Shown one piece after another: positions 61,384 through 64,000 of a stretch of 64,000 nucleotides of DNA. The stretch lies in the NCBI RefSeq assembly GCF_000184745.1, contig NC_014931.1, positions 2,480,001-2,544,000 on the forward strand, given 5' to 3'. The position numbers and the translations under genes are program-made. Below the pieces are notes generated by a model. That model did not search any database. It worked only from the letters and a program-made list of their open reading frames with translations, and was not told the DNA's origin. Numbering within the stretch: the first letter of the stretch is position 1; each line of letters begins with the position of its first letter. The DNA comes from Variovorax paradoxus EPS. Its GTDB lineage: Bacteria; Pseudomonadota; Gammaproteobacteria; Burkholderiales; Burkholderiaceae_C.

Positions 61384-61401
61384 AGCCCTCCGAAGAGGGC
61401 T
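61384..61401 (-). terminator. Rho-independent terminator after the ETF-ubiquinone oxidoreductase gene
   Basis: On the minus strand AGCCCTC, TTCG loop, GAGGGCT form a 7-bp GC-rich stem followed by TTTTCTGTTTCT. It lies 34 bp past the stop of the flavoprotein gene and before the TRAP operon, and separates the two transcripts. Confidence 0.85.
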
Positions 61402-61434
61402 CTCTGAAAAGCACCCAAAGAGGGGCCAGGCGTC

Positions 61435-63132
61435 TTACATGCCCACGTAGTTCGGCCCGCCGCCGCCTTCAGGCGTGACCCACACGATGTTCTGCGTCGG
61501 GTCCTTGATGTCGCAGGTCTTGCAGTGCACGCAGTTCTGCGCGTTGATCTGCAGACGCTGCTTGCCGTCTTCGGTGCCCACGAACTCGTAGACGCCTGCC
61601 GGGCAGTAGCGGCTCTCGGGGCCGGCGAACTTCTCGAGGTTGATGTTGACGGGCACCGTCGCATCCTTGAGCGTCAGGTGGGCCGGTTGCTGCTCTTCGT
61701 GGTTCGTGTTGCTGATGAACACGCTGGAGAGCCGGTCGAAGGTGAGCTTGCCGTCCGGCTTCGGATAGACGATGGGCTTGCACTCGGCCGCGGGCTTCAG
61801 GTACAGGTGGTCGGGCTTGGTGCGGCGCAGGGTCCAGGGGATGTTGCCCTTGAGCAGCCATTGCTCGATGCCGTTCATGAGGGTGGCAACGCCCAGGCCC
61901 TTCTTGAACCAGGCCTTGAAGTTGCGCGCCTTCTTCAGCTCCGTGTACAGCCAGCTCTTCTCGAACGCGGCCGGGTAGGCCGTGAGCTCGTCGTGCTGGC
62001 GGCCGGCCTGCACCGCGTCGAAGGCGGCTTCGGCGCAGAGCATGCCGGTCTTGATGGCGGCGTGGCTGCCCTTGATGCGGCTCACGTTCAGGTAGCCGGC
62101 TTCGCAGCCGACCAGCGCACCGCCCGGGAACACCGTCTTGGGCAGCGACTGCAGGCCGCCGGCGGTGATGGCGCGCGCGCCGTAGCCGATGCGCTTGGCC
62201 GGCTTGATGCCCTTGGCCTCGTCGCCTTCGAGGTACCAGCGGATGTTGGGGTGCAGCTTCCAGCGCTGCATTTCCTCGAAGGGGCTGAGGTACGGGTTGC
62301 TGTAGTCGAGACCCGTGATGAAGCCCATCGTGACCTTGTTGTCCTCCATGTGATAGAGGAACGCGCCGCCGTAGGTGTCGCTCTTCATCGGCCAGCCGGC
62401 CGTGTGCAGCACGAAGCCGGGCTGATGGCGCTTGGGGTCGATTTCCCACACTTCCTTCACGCCCAGGCCGTAGGTCTGCGGGTCCTTGCCTTCGTCGAGC
62501 TTGAACCTGCTGATGAGCTGGCGGCCCAGGTGGCCGCGCGCGCCTTCGGCGAACACCGTGTACTTGCCCAGGAGCTCCATGCCGAGCTGGAAGTTCTCGG
62601 TCGGCTCGCCATCCTTGCCGACACCCATGTTGCCGGTGGCGACGCCGCGCACCGAGCCGTTTTCGTTGTAGAGCACCTCGGCGGCCGGGAAGCCCGGGAA
62701 GATTTCGACGCCGAGGTTCTCGGCCTGCTGCGCCAGCCACTTGGTGAAGGCGCCCAGGCTGATGATGTAGTTGCCGTGGTTCTGGAAGCACGCCGGCAGG
62801 AACGCATTGGGGGTGCGCAGGCCCGATTTCTCGCCGAGGAACACCATCGCGTCGTCGGTCACGGGCTGGTTCAGCGGTGCGCCCAGTTGCTTCCAGTCGG
62901 GCAGCAGTTCGTTGAGCGCACGCGGGTCCATGATCGCGCCCGAGAGGATGTGCGCGCCGGGCTCGGAGCCCTTCTCGAGCACCACGACCGAGATCTCCTT
63001 TTCGTGCTGGGCAGCCAGCTGCTTCAGGCGGATCGCGGTCGAGAGGCCCGCCGGGCCGCCACCGACCACGACCACGTCGTATTCCATGGCTTCGCGAGGG
63101 CCGAACTGGGCAAGGATTTCGTCGTGGGTCAT
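61435..63132 (-). CDS. Electron transfer flavoprotein-ubiquinone oxidoreductase (ETF-QO)
   Basis: A 565-residue membrane-associated flavo-iron-sulfur enzyme that passes electrons from ETF (acyl-CoA and choline-derivative dehydrogenases) to ubiquinone. It has an FAD motif DVVVVGGGPAGLSTAI, EKGSEPGAHILSGAIMDP, FVLHTAGWPMKSDTYGGAFL and a C-terminal 4Fe-4S site with cysteines in YCPAGVYEF and NCVHCKTCDIKDP. The start giving MTHDEILAQFGPREAMEYD is chosen to match family length; an ATG at 63186 is possible. Divergent from the SDR gene. Confidence 0.95.
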   Translation of the reverse strand: MTHDEILAQFGPREAMEYDVVVVGGGPAGLSTAIRLKQLAAQHEKEISVVVLEKGSEPGAHILSGAIMDPRALNELLPDWKQLGAPLNQPVTDDAMVFLGEKSGLRTPNAFLPACFQNHGNYIISLGAFTKWLAQQAENLGVEIFPGFPAAEVLYNENGSVRGVATGNMGVGKDGEPTENFQLGMELLGKYTVFAEGARGHLGRQLISRFKLDEGKDPQTYGLGVKEVWEIDPKRHQPGFVLHTAGWPMKSDTYGGAFLYHMEDNKVTMGFITGLDYSNPYLSPFEEMQRWKLHPNIRWYLEGDEAKGIKPAKRIGYGARAITAGGLQSLPKTVFPGGALVGCEAGYLNVSRIKGSHAAIKTGMLCAEAAFDAVQAGRQHDELTAYPAAFEKSWLYTELKKARNFKAWFKKGLGVATLMNGIEQWLLKGNIPWTLRRTKPDHLYLKPAAECKPIVYPKPDGKLTFDRLSSVFISNTNHEEQQPAHLTLKDATVPVNINLEKFAGPESRYCPAGVYEFVGTEDGKQRLQINAQNCVHCKTCDIKDPTQNIVWVTPEGGGGPNYVGM

Positions 63133-63238
63133 GTGGGTCTGGTCGATAATGTTTTGAGGCTCGGACGCTACGAGGGCGCGAAACATTTTAGGGGGAGCGC
63201 AACCCGTCACCTCCGCGACTCACCAGGACCTGTTTTCC

Positions 63239-64000
63239 ATGGCTTACAGCATCGATCTCTCGGGCCGCGTGGCCTTCGTCACCGGCGCCTCCAGCGGCCT
63301 CGGTGCCCAGTTCGCAAAAACGCTGGCGCGCGCCGGTGCCGCGGTGGTCCTGGCCAGCCGCCGGGTCGAAAAACTCAAGGAACTGCGCGCCCGCATCGAA
63401 GGCGAGGGCGGCGACGCCCACGTGGTCGAACTCGACGTCACCGACCACGGCAGCATCAAGGCCGCCGTCGCGCGCGCCGAGACCGAGGTCGGCCCGATCG
63501 ACATCCTGGTCAACAACTCCGGCGTGAACGTCCGCCAGCGCCTGCAGGACGTGACGCCCGACGACTACGACTTCATCTTCGACACCAACCTGAAGGGCGC
63601 CTTCTTCGTCGCGCAGGAAGTCGGCAAGCGCATGCTGGCGCGCGCCGACGGCTCGGCGCCCGGCACCTACATCGGCGGCCGCATCATCAACATCGCCTCG
63701 GTGTCCGCGCTCAAGTCGGTGGCCAACATCGGCGCCTACGGCATGAGCAAGGCCGCGGTGGTGCAGATGACCAAGGCCATGGCGCTCGAGTGGGGCCGGT
63801 TCGGCATCAACGTGAACGCGCTGTGCCCGGGCTACATCGCGACCGAACTCAACGAAGCGCTCTGGGCCACCGAGGCCGGCGCCAAGCTGGTCGGCATCCT
63901 GCCGCGCAAGCGCGTGGGCAAGGCCGAAGACCTCGACGGCCTGATCGTGCTGCTGGCCAGTGGGCAGAGCCATTTCGTGAACGGCGCCATCATCGCGGCC
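63239..64000 (+). CDS. SDR-family oxidoreductase, 3' end beyond the window
   Basis: 254 residues are visible and the gene is nearly complete. It has the cofactor motif FVTGASSGLGAQFA, NNSGVNV, the catalytic Ser in NIASVSALKS and YxxxK as YGMSKAA, then ALEWGRFGINVNALCPGYIA. This is the FabG/3-hydroxyacyl-CoA dehydrogenase-like classical SDR type. It is divergent from the ETF-QO gene, consistent with a role in fatty-acid or acyl-CoA metabolism, though the substrate is not fixed by sequence. Confidence 0.92.
   Translation, partial: MAYSIDLSGRVAFVTGASSGLGAQFAKTLARAGAAVVLASRRVEKLKELRARIEGEGGDAHVVELDVTDHGSIKAAVARAETEVGPIDILVNNSGVNVRQRLQDVTPDDYDFIFDTNLKGAFFVAQEVGKRMLARADGSAPGTYIGGRIINIASVSALKSVANIGAYGMSKAAVVQMTKAMALEWGRFGINVNALCPGYIATELNEALWATEAGAKLVGILPRKRVGKAEDLDGLIVLLASGQSHFVNGAIIAA

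Overview
The window is GC-rich chromosomal DNA from a beta-proteobacterium. Bug/TctC-type receptors, TRAP transporters, an IclR-controlled protocatechuate cluster, a tandem glycine riboswitch ahead of gcvTHP and CTTCGACAAGCTCAGC-type REP hairpins together suggest a Comamonadaceae member, most likely Variovorax or a close relative. This is inferred from gene content and style, not from a marker gene. No rRNA or tRNA gene was seen.

Layout. 1-1572: a response regulator cut by the window edge and a Bug-type periplasmic receptor, both on the minus strand. 1697-16135: a 7TM histidine kinase overlapping its OmpR-type regulator, then a 3696-residue autotransporter. The kinase/regulator operon and the autotransporter share a spaced upstream sequence element. 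16187-26263: an IclR regulator divergent from aroE-like 1, aroE-like 2, pcaB, pcaC, an MFS gene, pcaD, a fused 3-dehydroshikimate dehydratase (quiC) and an MHS permease. This reads as uptake of a quinate/shikimate-type hydroaromatic acid, conversion to protocatechuate, and three beta-ketoadipate steps; pcaGH and pcaIJF are not in the window. 26302-30053: a DsbA-family oxidoreductase and a DUF1800/DUF1501 pair.

30103-41026 is a patchwork of hydrolases, an orphan ABC receptor, a VOC protein, a cupin, a DTW-domain tRNA modification enzyme, an AAA+ ATPase coupled to an esterase, and several unrecognised genes of lower GC. 41084-43774 holds an IS3-family element (IS2-like) interrupted by a second IS3-family element with a 4-bp target duplication. 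43935-46026 holds an acetyltransferase and an AT-richer LysR/RidA pair. 46272-51193 holds a divergent MurA paralogue, a small Tudor-like protein, a nitronate monooxygenase, a carboxylesterase and a DUF3014 protein.

51247-56086 is the gcvTHP operon behind a tandem glycine riboswitch, all on the minus strand. 56266-58146 holds an H-NS-type protein and two poorly characterised genes. 58224-61263 is a dctP-dctQ-dctM TRAP transporter with an expanded REP array between dctP and dctQ. 61435-64000 holds an ETF-ubiquinone oxidoreductase divergent from an SDR gene that runs off the window.

The least ordinary signals are the repeated element tying the two-component system to the giant autotransporter, a 44-bp element upstream of both a secreted hydrolase and a secreted cupin, the two AroE-fold proteins lacking the shikimate-binding serines, the REP-derived array and the nested insertion sequences.
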